From NCBI GenBank assembly GCA_015064205.1, contig SVSR01000001.1, positions 1 through 55,839 on the forward strand: a stretch of DNA of 55,839 nucleotides. The letters run 5' to 3'. Positions 42,001 through 50,865 of the stretch are shown in pieces; within the stretch, counting starts at the first letter, position 1; every line of letters begins with the position of its first letter. Source of the DNA: Oscillospiraceae bacterium. GTDB taxonomy: Bacteria > Bacillota > Clostridia > Oscillospirales > CAG-272. A program made the position numbers and the translations under genes. The notes under the pieces were generated by a model, which saw only the letters and a program-made list of their open reading frames with translations, was not told where the DNA came from and made no database searches.

Positions 42001-42118
42001 TTATTGCGGACTCACTGTCGAAATCTGCAATTACTGTATAGTCTGAAGCAAAAGCTGTTAATGCGCTGAGTGCTGATATAAGCATAGTTGCCGCAATAAC
42101 GGCAAGATATCTTTTCAC
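39083..42118 (-). CDS. Large membrane-anchored surface protein with TIM-barrel-like domain (DUF5722-like)
   Basis: This 1011-aa extracellular protein starts with a signal peptide (1-24), continues with a beta-sandwich resembling carbohydrate-binding modules (about 27-190 and 205-320), then an alpha/beta stretch at about 430-790 that reminds me of the DUF5722 or clan GH-A type barrel. At 569-575 it reads IIGKAVN where glycosidases of that clan have the catalytic Asn-Glu pair. A C-terminal helix (FIIVLTALSTITLLLFF) plus a basic tail anchors it. Start is GTG at 42118 with CGGAGG upstream. It is probably a surface carbohydrate-related protein, possibly inactive as an enzyme; the family call is from memory. 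Confidence 0.6.
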   Translation of the reverse strand: MKRYLAVIAATMLISALSALTAFASDYTVIADFDSESAITWSPKDAVSSITTLRDIDTSQNRGKVLSVEGSFADASAIRSVVAEFERPIDLSLYKSLSVSIFADPLSMHERNDCFLRIIINDSWGDHYESIIGLEAGKWEKAVADISSYSNRSSVVSIEFGVVPAHAEIGRWDGGFILDEISAVNKINTALSDRFSFEKYSVWGASLSFAPDKSYLDLEVYESTDSVILEFDVAAIIDPDSNSLRIALENRSDASIIKASLLRTTGEEDVLLAALPKSEEFTVLNLDVRRPSDIKAVKLEFAADGGYIRIYGIEFSSVYGRDSYVTYGEVSECTLSDDSKNIIISGKIPRSNVSAYSDATLLLYSLNLNENARDYDYASATPIASHGMSTKFRFSIPADNGELKKYVVMISSPYMLFVDTPSYVESDILNYEKGALEAGLSNATQLAALESISTSAVVDIYIDKMLSCELSGYLHTIGDDRYYFEKAYIDSIDKKINAYKAAGAEISLRLMIGSDKHSEIVRADSPFIPDSYFPDITTDSGYSKMRACVEFLSERYVPGESGAGVNSFIIGKAVNTSSELFYTSTTSITDFVSSYVDLMRFVYAYSKKHLPETCIYASLGDVYEYSSYENVNNRFDTKLFAQSLYTHIADEGMFPFGICIDSFSGANSHNKILSASDESSLDMLFQSEIFKEQDIPVIFIDHIGYTNISDTGADRSVLSRLLNMAGYTKVKSYIIDCDNASSYTDRIAYAIRSFLCGDTEELSLFGINTEKYNELVSKGQIHKKNISYCDAVYSLPFKPLGKHNYFNTDSYSNIDRILPISGSKEIKLSASRTGKRYLTITADASISDFADQTSVGGVLFFENSKNFTYTPLVSFDLSVSQAESEQSIPVTLRFTGKERIHDVNVTLTGAESQTVYADLSEYNEHPFDSVVILVKDVSSDYTTLSIGSIEGLSGIYSDNELTALVTNLAQDDKSQNRLDPAVISGFIIVLTALSTITLLLFFKSRRNDDDK

Positions 42119-42161
42119 TGCTTTTCCTCCGTTTCTTTCCTTTTTATTATACCGTATCTAT

Positions 42162-42189
42162 ATTATACCATAAATTTAATAAAATTCAA
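42162..42189 (-). promoter_or_regulatory. Promoter of the large surface-protein gene
   Basis: Minus strand TTGAAT (42189-42184), 16 bp, TATAAT (42167-42162). Confidence 0.6.
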
Positions 42190-42232
42190 GTGGAGGTATA
42201 GACTTTGTTGTGCAAGATAAAGTTTTCAAACC

Positions 42233-42697
42233 TTATTTGGTATTTATAATCGATTTAACTGCATATTCAAGTTCTTCGCTTGTTTTAGTATAGGCACAAA
42301 CAAAATGCCCGTTTGAATATATCTCCATATCGATTCCTGCCGCAGTTTTGAGTGTTGACGCGCGCCTCATACACATTTTTGCAACCGAAGCCCCGTCGGT
42401 TGCGTTTATCAGATGGAATATTGCCGCGTCGGCACACTCTAATCTGTCTGAATACCATACAACTGCATAATCGACCATATCAAGCTCGTCGGGAAGAGCA
42501 CCGTCTTTTCCGTAAAGCGAGATCAGCGCATCACTTGAGTCGGTTGACTGGGGTGTGTATATTATAACGTTACCGCCGAGTGTATTGCGCATTTCATCAA
42601 ACTCGGTGCAGATGTAATCGTGAGCGGAATTTTCGCTGCACGAAAAAAGAAACAAAAGGGATAAAAGAATTAAAGAGGCAGAGAAGTATCTTTTCAT
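42233..42697 (-). CDS. Lipoprotein of unknown function (DUF4358-like)
   Basis: A 154-aa product with a lipoprotein signal (SLILLSLLFLFSC, lipobox with Cys20), so it is tethered to the outer face of the membrane. The rest is one alpha/beta domain with VDYAVVWYSDRLECADAAIF and AAGIDMEIYSNGHFVCAY, resembling the DUF4358 lipoproteins of gut Clostridia; this is only a resemblance. AAAGGAG precedes the ATG. It precedes the large surface protein in the same direction but with its own gap. Confidence 0.75.
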   Translation of the reverse strand: MKRYFSASLILLSLLFLFSCSENSAHDYICTEFDEMRNTLGGNVIIYTPQSTDSSDALISLYGKDGALPDELDMVDYAVVWYSDRLECADAAIFHLINATDGASVAKMCMRRASTLKTAAGIDMEIYSNGHFVCAYTKTSEELEYAVKSIINTK

Positions 42698-42823
42698 AGA
42701 AGAGCTCCTTTCATAAAAAGCAAGTTTTCTACATTTATATTATATATTATGTGTTGGTGCAAAAGTAATAAACGAAGTTAAACAAGGAAAAATTACAAAT
42801 ATATTACAAAAATGAGATAAATA

Positions 42824-42852
42824 TTGCAAAGCGGCGGTATTCGTAATAAAAT
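42824..42852 (+). promoter_or_regulatory. Distal promoter (P2) of the S-layer gene
   Basis: TTGCAA (42824-42829), 17 bp, TAAAAT (42847-42852). Just upstream is ATTACAAAAATG, repeated before the proximal promoter. The first 17 bases equal those of the promoter at 5500. Confidence 0.7.
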
Positions 42853-42963
42853 ATAAACAGATCTTACAGGCGCAATATTTGGAATATAAAAAACATTTTG
42901 TAATGATCGGAATTATTAAACAGTGTTTAATATTACATAATAATTACAAAAATGGTAAAGATA

Positions 42964-42992
42964 TTGCAAATAAAAGGGGCTTGTTGTAAGAT
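42964..42992 (+). promoter_or_regulatory. Proximal promoter (P1) of the S-layer gene
   Basis: TTGCAA (42964-42969), 17 bp, TAAGAT (42987-42992), preceded by the same ATTACAAAAATG element. Two strong promoters in tandem fit very high expression. Confidence 0.7.
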
Positions 42993-43060
42993 GTAGATAA
43001 GGTAATCAGGCTATGGCTGAGATTACCGAACAAAAATATTTTTTAGAAGGAGAAACAAAA

Positions 43061-46000
43061 ATGAAAAAGTTTCTTGCACTCGTTCTTGCAGTTCTTATGA
43101 TTGCAAGCACAGTAGTTTCTGTATCAGCTTTCACTGATGTTGCAGAAGACTACGCACACGTAGACGCAATTAACGCTCTCCAGGAATACAGCGTTGTTCA
43201 GGGTAAATCCGCTACTGAATTCGCTCCCGATGAGAACGTTACAAGATTGCAGATGGCTCTCTTCATGGCTAGAGCAACTACAGCGATAGTTGACGATGCT
43301 GAATGGGCAGAAGGCGACGAAAACCTCTTCGCAGACTGCACACAGTACCTCGGCGCTATCCAGTACTGCTTCACACAGGGCATAATCAAGGGCGTTAACG
43401 CTACTGAATTCGCTCCTGAAGCTAACATCACTCTCAGAGACGGTGTTATCATGGCAGTTCGTGCTCTCGGCTACGAAAAGGAAGACGAAGGTAAAGACGT
43501 TTACAACAAGAAGTACAATGTTCAGGGCGCTAACTACTGGCTTCCTTACTACCAGACAGCTAAGGAAATCGGTCTTCTCGAAAACCTCGACAAGCTCGCT
43601 GTAACAAAGGCACTTACACGTGGCGAAACAGCACAGCTTATCTGGAACATGCTCAACACAGAAGTTTATGTTGGCGGCGACGACTACAATAATAACTACA
43701 CTCTTGCTGACGTAGTATTCGGCGGCAAGCAGATCGTAAATGTTAACAGCGTAGTAGCTGCATACATTAGCGAAACTCCTCTCCAGTCTATCGGCGCTGA
43801 CACAATCGGCGAAGATGAAGAAATCGTAGTTATCACAGTTCTCGACGAATCTGAAGGCAACCCTGAAGTAGAAGTTCCCTTCGCAGATCTCGAAGAAGCT
43901 GGCGTTGATGTAGAAAACATCGAAGAATACTTCGGTGCATACATCGAACTCATCAACTGCCGTGTTGCTTACTCAGGTAAGGACGAAGACGGTTACGTTG
44001 TATACAAGGATTACGAATATCTCTCCGGCGTAAGCAAGGCTAATGCAGTTGAACTTACAAACGCTGATATTCAGTATCACAAGAACGAAGACAGAATCAG
44101 AATCGAAGGCAAGACACATTACTTCGATGTAGACAGCAAGGCTAGAAACTACATTGCTCTCTACACAGCTAACGAAGCTGAAGACGGTTGGGAACAGATC
44201 GACGATTATGATGCAAACGATGCTCTTTACGGCAAGCTTTACGACATCACACTCATCGATACAGACCTCGACGGTTACTATGAAATCGGTCTCGTAACAT
44301 ACTACAACATTGCAGAATACGCAGCAGCTAAGACAAACGGCAAGGCAGCTTGCGGTATCATGAAGGGCATCAAGGATGTTGAATTCTCTGAAGAACTCAC
44401 AGCCGGCGATGTATTCGTATACACATACAACCCCTTCGCAAACACTGTTGAAGTTAAGGAAGTTCTCGTAATGTCCGAAGGCAAGATCACAGGCTACTCT
44501 GATGATATTGACGACGGCATTAAGACAGCTGTTATCGAAATCGACGGTGTTGACTACGAAGTAGTTGACGACACAACAACAGCTGCAGATGATCTCGTAG
44601 TAAGCGCATTCGACAACGTTGAAAACGCTGACGAACTCATCGAAGACAGCATCATTGGCGAAGATGATCTCGCTAAGATCGAAAAGGCAGCTCTTATGGC
44701 AGCTGCAGAAGATAATGTTGGCGCAGAAGTAGAATACTACCTCTACAACGGCAACCTCCTCGCTATCGGCGACGAAGTTGACGAAGCTGCAGCTACATAC
44801 CTCGTAGTTAAGGAATGGACAGACTTCGAACTCGGTGAATACATAGTTGCTACAGCTATCATCGACGGTATTGAACAGTCCATCAAGATCAACAAGGTTT
44901 ACACAGCAACAGCTAACGGTCTCAAGAAGACTGAAGTTGCTGACCTCGGTTACAACAAGCTTTCTAAGCTCCTCGAAGGTATTTTCGGCATGTACTCCTA
45001 CACAGTAGACGAAGACGGCTACTACATAATCAAGGAATACACACCTTCTCTCAAGGTTGGTGACTACTTCAACACAGCTGACCACGGCGTAGTTAACTTC
45101 TCCGAATGGCAGACAAAGTGGGCTGACGTTACAGACCAGGATAGAGAAGACATCATCAGAGTTAACTCCAGCACAGTTATCTACGTAGTTAACGAAGACG
45201 ACGAAGAAGTTGACATCGTAACTCCTGCTGCTAACTTCTCCATCGAATTCTTCACAGACATGACAGATGCAGCGTTCATCGCAGACAAGATCGGTTTCGG
45301 TGATACAGCTGAACTTCACTCCACAGCTGGATACGGCATCAAGCACGGTGTTGCATCCTTCCTCTACTTCGTAACAGACGGTGACTACACAAGCGTTAAC
45401 CGCGCTGGTTACCAGATCGTATTCGTTGAATCTGCTCTCAAGAGCGTAGGCGTAGGCAGCGCAGCTGACTTCGATCTCGAACTTGGCGAAGAAGACATCA
45501 ACTACTACAAGTACACAGCAAAGGATGCTGAGGCTTACCTCCTCTCCACATTCAAGACAATCGACGAAATGTACGTTGATAAGAACTACCGCGCAACTCT
45601 TGACAACAACAAGATCGTTCCCGGTGTATACCTCATCAACAAGGACAACATCGTTGTTGACCACATCAAGGCAGCTAACCTCACCGCTACAAACACACTC
45701 GTAGACGGAAACGTTGACTTCCCTGTATACGTAAAGACACTTAAGGCTTCTGAAATCAACCTCTTCGATTACGCTCAGATCAGATTTGACGTAACAGACG
45801 CTGACCTCTCCAGCCTCAAGGGCACAGCTAACATTCAGACAATCACCTTCAAGTTCTTCGAAAATGACGGTGAAGAAACATACGCTGTAAACAAGTCTGA
45901 CAAGACTCTTATCGAATACCTCAACAAGTACTTCACAGATGCACAGACCGGTGATGACATTGCAGTTGACGTTCTCGTTGCTCCTAATGCATACACAGGC

Positions 46001-46369
46001 TTCAACTCTGAAAAGACATTCACAGACAACACATTCAGAGGTATCGTTTACAACGAAATCATTGATGTAGCTGATCCTACAATCCCCACACCTCCTCAGG
46101 GCGGTAACGATCCTGTAGTTAAGACAACTTACACAGTTTCTTACGACCTCAACTATGCTGCTCCCGAAGGAACATACGTTCCCGAAGCTCAGGAAGTTCA
46201 GATCGGTCTCTCTGTAACTCTTAACTCTGCAGCTCTTGCACGTGCTAACTACACATTTGCAGGTTGGGCAAAGGATTCCAGCGCAACAGTTGCTGATTTC
46301 GCAGCAGGCGCAACATACCAGGACAACGCAGACGTAACACTCTACGCTGTATGGACAGCTAATCCGTAA
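43061..46369 (+). CDS. SLH-domain S-layer/surface protein with InlB-type C-terminal repeat
   Basis: This 1102-aa secreted protein has a signal peptide (1-25), three SLH domains at about 26-85, 90-150 and 160-215 (FTDVAEDYAHVDAI, FADCTQYLGAIQYC, YWLPYYQTAKEIGLL) that bind cell-wall glycans, a long acidic region of unknown fold, and one Listeria-Bacteroides (InlB B-type) repeat near 1030-1100 ending FAGWAKDSSATV...LYAVWTAN. It is probably the major surface-layer protein. Codon choice is extreme (AAC, TAC, GAA, AAG, CTC almost exclusively) and it has tandem promoters. GAAGGAGA precedes the ATG at 43061; the 16 upstream codons of the frame are untranslated leader. Confidence 0.92.
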   Translation: MKKFLALVLAVLMIASTVVSVSAFTDVAEDYAHVDAINALQEYSVVQGKSATEFAPDENVTRLQMALFMARATTAIVDDAEWAEGDENLFADCTQYLGAIQYCFTQGIIKGVNATEFAPEANITLRDGVIMAVRALGYEKEDEGKDVYNKKYNVQGANYWLPYYQTAKEIGLLENLDKLAVTKALTRGETAQLIWNMLNTEVYVGGDDYNNNYTLADVVFGGKQIVNVNSVVAAYISETPLQSIGADTIGEDEEIVVITVLDESEGNPEVEVPFADLEEAGVDVENIEEYFGAYIELINCRVAYSGKDEDGYVVYKDYEYLSGVSKANAVELTNADIQYHKNEDRIRIEGKTHYFDVDSKARNYIALYTANEAEDGWEQIDDYDANDALYGKLYDITLIDTDLDGYYEIGLVTYYNIAEYAAAKTNGKAACGIMKGIKDVEFSEELTAGDVFVYTYNPFANTVEVKEVLVMSEGKITGYSDDIDDGIKTAVIEIDGVDYEVVDDTTTAADDLVVSAFDNVENADELIEDSIIGEDDLAKIEKAALMAAAEDNVGAEVEYYLYNGNLLAIGDEVDEAAATYLVVKEWTDFELGEYIVATAIIDGIEQSIKINKVYTATANGLKKTEVADLGYNKLSKLLEGIFGMYSYTVDEDGYYIIKEYTPSLKVGDYFNTADHGVVNFSEWQTKWADVTDQDREDIIRVNSSTVIYVVNEDDEEVDIVTPAANFSIEFFTDMTDAAFIADKIGFGDTAELHSTAGYGIKHGVASFLYFVTDGDYTSVNRAGYQIVFVESALKSVGVGSAADFDLELGEEDINYYKYTAKDAEAYLLSTFKTIDEMYVDKNYRATLDNNKIVPGVYLINKDNIVVDHIKAANLTATNTLVDGNVDFPVYVKTLKASEINLFDYAQIRFDVTDADLSSLKGTANIQTITFKFFENDGEETYAVNKSDKTLIEYLNKYFTDAQTGDDIAVDVLVAPNAYTGFNSEKTFTDNTFRGIVYNEIIDVADPTIPTPPQGGNDPVVKTTYTVSYDLNYAAPEGTYVPEAQEVQIGLSVTLNSAALARANYTFAGWAKDSSATVADFAAGATYQDNADVTLYAVWTANP

Positions 46370-46406
46370 TCGCTGATAGCATTACAAATATAGCTAAATA
46401 AAACTT

Positions 46407-46440
46407 GGTCCTCCGACGAAAGTCGGAGGACCTCTTTTTT
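46407..46440 (+). terminator. Terminator of the S-layer gene
   Basis: Perfect 11-bp stem GGTCCTCCGAC / GTCGGAGGACC with a GAAA tetraloop, then TCTTTTTT. Confidence 0.95.
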
Positions 46441-46473
46441 GCTTCCAAATATTTTATAATTGCTCGACTCTAC

Positions 46474-46502
46474 TTGACAAAGGTTTTATAGATTGTTATA
46501 AT
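46474..46502 (+). promoter_or_regulatory. Promoter of mnmA
   Basis: TTGACA (46474-46479), exactly 17 bp, TATAAT (46497-46502): perfect consensus. Confidence 0.85.
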
Positions 46503-46561
46503 TATATGTATGAAAATGGGTTAGTTTGCCCTTATAAGAATAATGAAAGGAAAGTCGCAAA

Positions 46562-47626
46562 ATGAAAATAGCAGTTGCGATGAGCGGCGGAGTTGACAGC
46601 TCTGTTGCGGCATATTTGCTCAAGGCTCGCGGAGATGATATTTGCGGCGTAACCTTCAGAATAAATAAATACAATGCTGCCCTCGATATTGAAAACTCAT
46701 GCCTTTCAAATGAGGATACCGAATTTGCAAAATCTGTTGCAGACAGACTTGGTATAGAGTATCACGTGCTTAATTACGGTGAGAATTTCCGACGCGACGT
46801 GCTTGACAGGTTTGTTTGCACCTATATTCAGGGCGGTACGCCAAATCCATGTATAGACTGCAACAGGCACGTTAAATTCGGAGCTTTGCTAAGTGAATCG
46901 GCGGCTTTAGGATACCCAAATATTGCTACAGGACATTATGCGAAAATTGAGTATGACAGCGGCTCGGGCAGATATTTACTAAAGCGTGCAAATGATACTA
47001 AAAAGGATCAGACGTATATGCTCTATACTCTCACGCAGGACAGGCTTTCAAGGATAGTTTTTCCGCTTGGTGAGTATACAAAGGCGCAGATACGCGAGAT
47101 AGCCGCAGAAAATGGCTTTGAAAATGCTAACAGACGCGACAGTCAGGACATATGCTTTGTGCCCGACGGCGATTATGCCGCTTTTATAGAAAAATATACC
47201 GGTAAAAAGGATTTGCCAGGCAATTTTATTGACTGTGAGGGCAACGTACTCGGTGTGCACAACGGTATTATGCACTACACGATAGGACAAGGCAAGCATT
47301 TAGGCATTTCAATAGGAAGAAAAGCATTTGTTACGGCCATTGACCCCGAAACAAGGAATATTACACTTGGCGATAACTCGATGCTCTTTAAAAAAGAGCT
47401 TGTTGCCGATGATGTTAATATAATTGTTGCTGACAGGCTCGATACAAGAGTGCGTGTCAGTGCCAAAATACGATACAGCGCAAAAGAGGCGCTTGCGTGG
47501 GCAGTCCAGGATGATAACGGACTACTTCATATCGAATTCGACGAGCCTCAGCGTGCGATAACCAAAGGTCAGGCAGTCGTAATGTACGACGGCGACACGG
47601 TTATCGGCGGCGGCAGGATATTATAG
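46562..47626 (+). CDS. mnmA: tRNA 2-thiouridylase MnmA
   Basis: The 354-aa enzyme adds sulfur to U34 of Lys, Glu and Gln tRNAs. AMSGGVDSSVAAYLL at 7-21 is the PP-loop for ATP, TPNPCIDCNRHVKF near 94-107 has the first catalytic Cys, and RDSQDICFVPDGDY near 192-205 the second. The C-terminal beta domain ends IGGGRIL. Length is standard. It stands alone under a consensus promoter and precedes hisS, so this is a translation-quality block. Confidence 0.95.
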   Translation: MKIAVAMSGGVDSSVAAYLLKARGDDICGVTFRINKYNAALDIENSCLSNEDTEFAKSVADRLGIEYHVLNYGENFRRDVLDRFVCTYIQGGTPNPCIDCNRHVKFGALLSESAALGYPNIATGHYAKIEYDSGSGRYLLKRANDTKKDQTYMLYTLTQDRLSRIVFPLGEYTKAQIREIAAENGFENANRRDSQDICFVPDGDYAAFIEKYTGKKDLPGNFIDCEGNVLGVHNGIMHYTIGQGKHLGISIGRKAFVTAIDPETRNITLGDNSMLFKKELVADDVNIIVADRLDTRVRVSAKIRYSAKEALAWAVQDDNGLLHIEFDEPQRAITKGQAVVMYDGDTVIGGGRIL

Positions 47627-47634
47627 ATTATTAT

Positions 47635-47700
47635 GCGGTGGAGCCCTTTTGAGAAAAGGTCCTCCCCCGCACCCCCTCCCAAAAGCTTTTAAGCAGGGGA
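47635..47700 (+). repeat. Hairpin interspersed repeat, copy 1
   Basis: A G/C-rich stem (GCGGTGGAGCC...GGTCCTCCCCCGC, 47635-47670) is followed by ACCCCCTCCCAAAAGCTTTT. The same architecture, with base changes that keep the stem, recurs at 50866-50937. It sits in the 47627-47786 gap between mnmA and hisS, which otherwise shows only AT-rich sequence and the hisS ribosome site. Confidence 0.65.
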
Positions 47701-47786
47701 GTATGTAAGATTTTGTTTTCAATCGGATTAAAGTTTGTCAAAATCTGAGTTGTTTTAATTGCAAGTCATAAAAGAAAGGACATATT

Positions 47787-49046
47787 ATGATACAGAAGCC
47801 AAGAGGAACTATGGACATACTGCCTGAAGACGTAGGTGTCTGGCAGTATATTGAAGAGACCGCAAGAAAGGTGTCGGCAAAGTACGGTTATAGTGAAATA
47901 AGATTTCCGACCTTTGAGTCTACCGAGCTTTTCGCAAGAGGTGTCGGAGATACCACAGACGTGGTCCAGAAAGAAATGTATACATTTACCGACAGGGAAG
48001 ATAGAAGCTATACACTCAGACCCGAGGGTACAGCGTGCGTTGTACGCTCGCTTATCGAAAACGGACGTTGCTCGGACACCATGCCGCTAAAGCTTTACTA
48101 TATTATAAATTGCTTCAGATATGAAAAACCGCAGGCAGGCAGAAGCCGTGAGTTCTTCCAGTTCGGAACGGAAATGTTCGGAGCTGCAGCACCTCAGGCT
48201 GATGCAACTGTAATCGCTCTTGCCGATTCTTTTATAAAAGAGCTTGGCATAAAGGATACAAAGCTTCACATCAACAGTATAGGCTGCCCCGAGTGCAGAC
48301 CTAAATACCATGAAGCGCTCGTTAAGTATTTTTCTGACAATCAGGACAAGCTTTGCCCGACTTGCAAGGAAAGGTTGAAGACTAATCCTCTCAGAATACT
48401 TGACTGCAAGTGCCCCGAATGTAAGGCGTTGGCGGCTGATGCGCCCAAAACAATTGATAATCTTTGTCCTGAGTGTGAAGAACATTTTGGCGGGCTCAAG
48501 GCGCTTCTTGACAATGCAGGAATAAAATATGAGATCGATCCGCATATAGTGCGCGGACTTGACTATTATACAAGAACAGTATTTGAATTTATTTGCGACT
48601 CTATCGGAGCGCAGAGCACGATATGCGGCGGCGGACGTTACGACGGACTTATGAAGCAGCTCGGTGGTCCGGCTCTCCCCGGTATCGGTTTTGCTATGGG
48701 TATCACAAGACTTATTCTTGCGCTCAAGGCAAGCGGAGTTGAGATAAACTCCGATAATGCTCCGAGCGTATACATCGCGCCTATGGGTCAGGCGGCAAGC
48801 ATTCGCGCATTTGAGCTTGTTGAAAAGTTCAGGGAAGCGGGTATATATGCTGAAACAGATCTTGTTTCGCGTTCGCTTAAGGCGCAGATGAAGTATGCTG
48901 ATAAAACGGGTGCAGGATACACGGTAATTATTGGCGACAGTGAACTTGAATCCGGTAAAGCTCAGCTTAAAGATATGAAAAATTCCACACAGACAGAAAC
49001 AGAGCTTGACAAGATCGTGGATTATATATTAAATGAAGTCAGGTAA
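47787..49046 (+). CDS. hisS: Histidyl-tRNA synthetase
   Basis: A class II synthetase of 419 aa. PRGTMDILP at 5-13 is the usual opening, FRYEKPQAGRSREFFQFGTEMFG near 111-133 is motif 2, GLDYYTRTVFEF near 260-271 is the HisA box, and GGGRYDGLMKQLGGP-FAMGI near 285-305 is motif 3. The C-terminal anticodon domain follows from about 325. A Cys-rich insert (CPECRPKYH ... CPTCKERLKTN ... CKCPECK ... CPECEEHF) lies at about 168-235, a zinc-like element commonly seen in clostridial HisRS. The aspS gene follows 11 bp later. Confidence 0.95.
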   Translation: MIQKPRGTMDILPEDVGVWQYIEETARKVSAKYGYSEIRFPTFESTELFARGVGDTTDVVQKEMYTFTDREDRSYTLRPEGTACVVRSLIENGRCSDTMPLKLYYIINCFRYEKPQAGRSREFFQFGTEMFGAAAPQADATVIALADSFIKELGIKDTKLHINSIGCPECRPKYHEALVKYFSDNQDKLCPTCKERLKTNPLRILDCKCPECKALAADAPKTIDNLCPECEEHFGGLKALLDNAGIKYEIDPHIVRGLDYYTRTVFEFICDSIGAQSTICGGGRYDGLMKQLGGPALPGIGFAMGITRLILALKASGVEINSDNAPSVYIAPMGQAASIRAFELVEKFREAGIYAETDLVSRSLKAQMKYADKTGAGYTVIIGDSELESGKAQLKDMKNSTQTETELDKIVDYILNEVR

Positions 49047-49057
49047 CGGAGGCAGAT

Positions 49058-50854
49058 ATGGCAGTATTTGAAAAAAGCGACAAGAGAACGTGCTATTGCG
49101 CAGAGCTCAGCGCAAAAAACGTTGGAGAAAGAGTATGTCTTATGGGCTGGGTACAGCGCCAGAGAGACCTTGGAAGCCTTATATTTATAGACCTTCGCGA
49201 CAGAACGGGTATCGTTCAGCTCGCGTTTGACGAAAACACTGATAAGGCTATATTTGCAGACGCATTTTCTGCAAGAAGTGAATTTGTGCTTTGCGCCAAG
49301 GGCGTTGTACGCCATCGCGGCGAGGGCGCAGTAAACAAAAATATCCCCACAGGTGAGATCGAAGTTGCCGTTGACGAGTTCAAGATACTCTCAAAGGCGC
49401 AGACTCCTCCTTTTGAAATAGTAGAAAACAGCGAGGTTAAGAGCGAGCTCAGACTCAAACACAGATACCTTGATCTTCGCCGTCCCGACCTTTCTAGAAA
49501 TATTCTCGAAAGAAGCAAGATCGTAAAGATAGTACGTGACTACTATGCGGAAAACGGATTTCTTGATATTGAAACTCCCGTGCTCGTAAAGCCGACGCCC
49601 GAGGGAGCAAGAGACTATCTCGTCCCCAGCCGTGTGCATCCCGGCTCATTCTATGCGCTTCCTCAGTCACCTCAGATATACAAGCAGATCCTTATGGTAT
49701 CGGGCTTTGACCGCTACTTCCAGATAGCAAAGTGCTTCAGAGACGAGGATCTCCGCGCCGACCGTCAGCCTGAGTTTACTCAGATAGATACTGAAATGTC
49801 ATTTGTTACAGAAGACGACGTAATGAACATGCACGAGGGCTTCCTCAAGCGCCTGTTCAAGGAATATATGGGCATCGAGATGACAGAGCCTTTTGTCAGA
49901 CTCACGTGGCGCGAATGTATGGACAGATTCGGCTCAGACAAGCCTGATATGCGTTTTGGCTTTGAGCTTTGCAACATTTCCGATGAAGTTCGCGACTGCG
50001 GCTTTAAGGTGTTCTCGGGCGCTGTTGAAGCGGGCGGAAGTGTCCGCGCTATCAACGTAAAGGGCGCGGCAGACAAGTTCTCGAGAAAAGAAATCGACGC
50101 GCTTGTTGAATTTGTAAAGACTTACAAGGCAAAGGGCCTTGCGTGGTATAAGAATAACAACGGTGAAGTTACTTCCTCTTATGCGAAGTTCTTGACCGAC
50201 GAAGAAAATGCACGTATTTTAACAAAGCTTGGCGTTGAAGCGGGCGACGTTGTATTCATCGTTGCAGACCGCGACAAGATAGTATTCGACGCGCTCGGCG
50301 CGCTCCGTTGCGAGGTTGCAAAGAAGCTCGGCATACTCAAAAAGGATGAGTTTAAGTTCCTCTGGGTAACAGAATTCCCGCTCTTTGAATACGACGAGGA
50401 AGAGGGCCGCTACTACGCGATGCACCACCCCTTCACGGCTCCTATGGACGAGGATATTGTGCTTCTTGATACAGACCGTGGCGCAGTACGCGCAAAGGCT
50501 TACGATATCGTACTCAACGGTACTGAGCTTGGCGGCGGTTCTATCCGTATTCACGATGCCGAGATACAGAAGAAAATGTTTGAGTGCTTAGGCCTTGACG
50601 AAGAAGCACAGCAGAATAAGTTTGGCTTCTTACTTGAAGCCTTCAAGTACGGTACACCTCCGCACGGAGGCCTTGCGTTCGGTCTTGACAGACTTGTAAT
50701 GCTAATTCTCGGACTTGACGATATCAGAGACGTTATCGCATTCCCGAAAGTGCAGAACGCGTCCGAGCTTATGTCTATGTGCCCCGCGCCTACCGATGAA
50801 AAAGCCCTCGAAGAGCTTTGCATCGCCGTAGTGAAGGGTGAGGATAAGGAGTAA
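49058..50854 (+). CDS. aspS: Aspartyl-tRNA synthetase (bacterial type)
   Basis: The 598-aa bacterial-type enzyme has an OB anticodon domain (1-105, MGWVQRQRDLGSLIFIDLRDR), catalytic core (motif 2 FRDEDLRADRQPEFTQID near 229-246), a GAD insertion domain (about 290-410) and motif 3 (GLAFGLDRLVM near 540-550). Length is standard. It is 11 bp after hisS and forms a hisS-aspS pair, common in Firmicutes. A hairpin repeat follows its stop. Confidence 0.96.
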   Translation: MAVFEKSDKRTCYCAELSAKNVGERVCLMGWVQRQRDLGSLIFIDLRDRTGIVQLAFDENTDKAIFADAFSARSEFVLCAKGVVRHRGEGAVNKNIPTGEIEVAVDEFKILSKAQTPPFEIVENSEVKSELRLKHRYLDLRRPDLSRNILERSKIVKIVRDYYAENGFLDIETPVLVKPTPEGARDYLVPSRVHPGSFYALPQSPQIYKQILMVSGFDRYFQIAKCFRDEDLRADRQPEFTQIDTEMSFVTEDDVMNMHEGFLKRLFKEYMGIEMTEPFVRLTWRECMDRFGSDKPDMRFGFELCNISDEVRDCGFKVFSGAVEAGGSVRAINVKGAADKFSRKEIDALVEFVKTYKAKGLAWYKNNNGEVTSSYAKFLTDEENARILTKLGVEAGDVVFIVADRDKIVFDALGALRCEVAKKLGILKKDEFKFLWVTEFPLFEYDEEEGRYYAMHHPFTAPMDEDIVLLDTDRGAVRAKAYDIVLNGTELGGGSIRIHDAEIQKKMFECLGLDEEAQQNKFGFLLEAFKYGTPPHGGLAFGLDRLVMLILGLDDIRDVIAFPKVQNASELMSMCPAPTDEKALEELCIAVVKGEDKE

Positions 50855-50865
50855 TTATGTGTGAT

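Noticed and set aside
43973-45664. 563-codon open frame on the minus strand inside the S-layer gene
   Set aside because: It has no ribosome site or family likeness, is Cys/Val-rich nonsense, and is explained by the codon bias of the sense gene.
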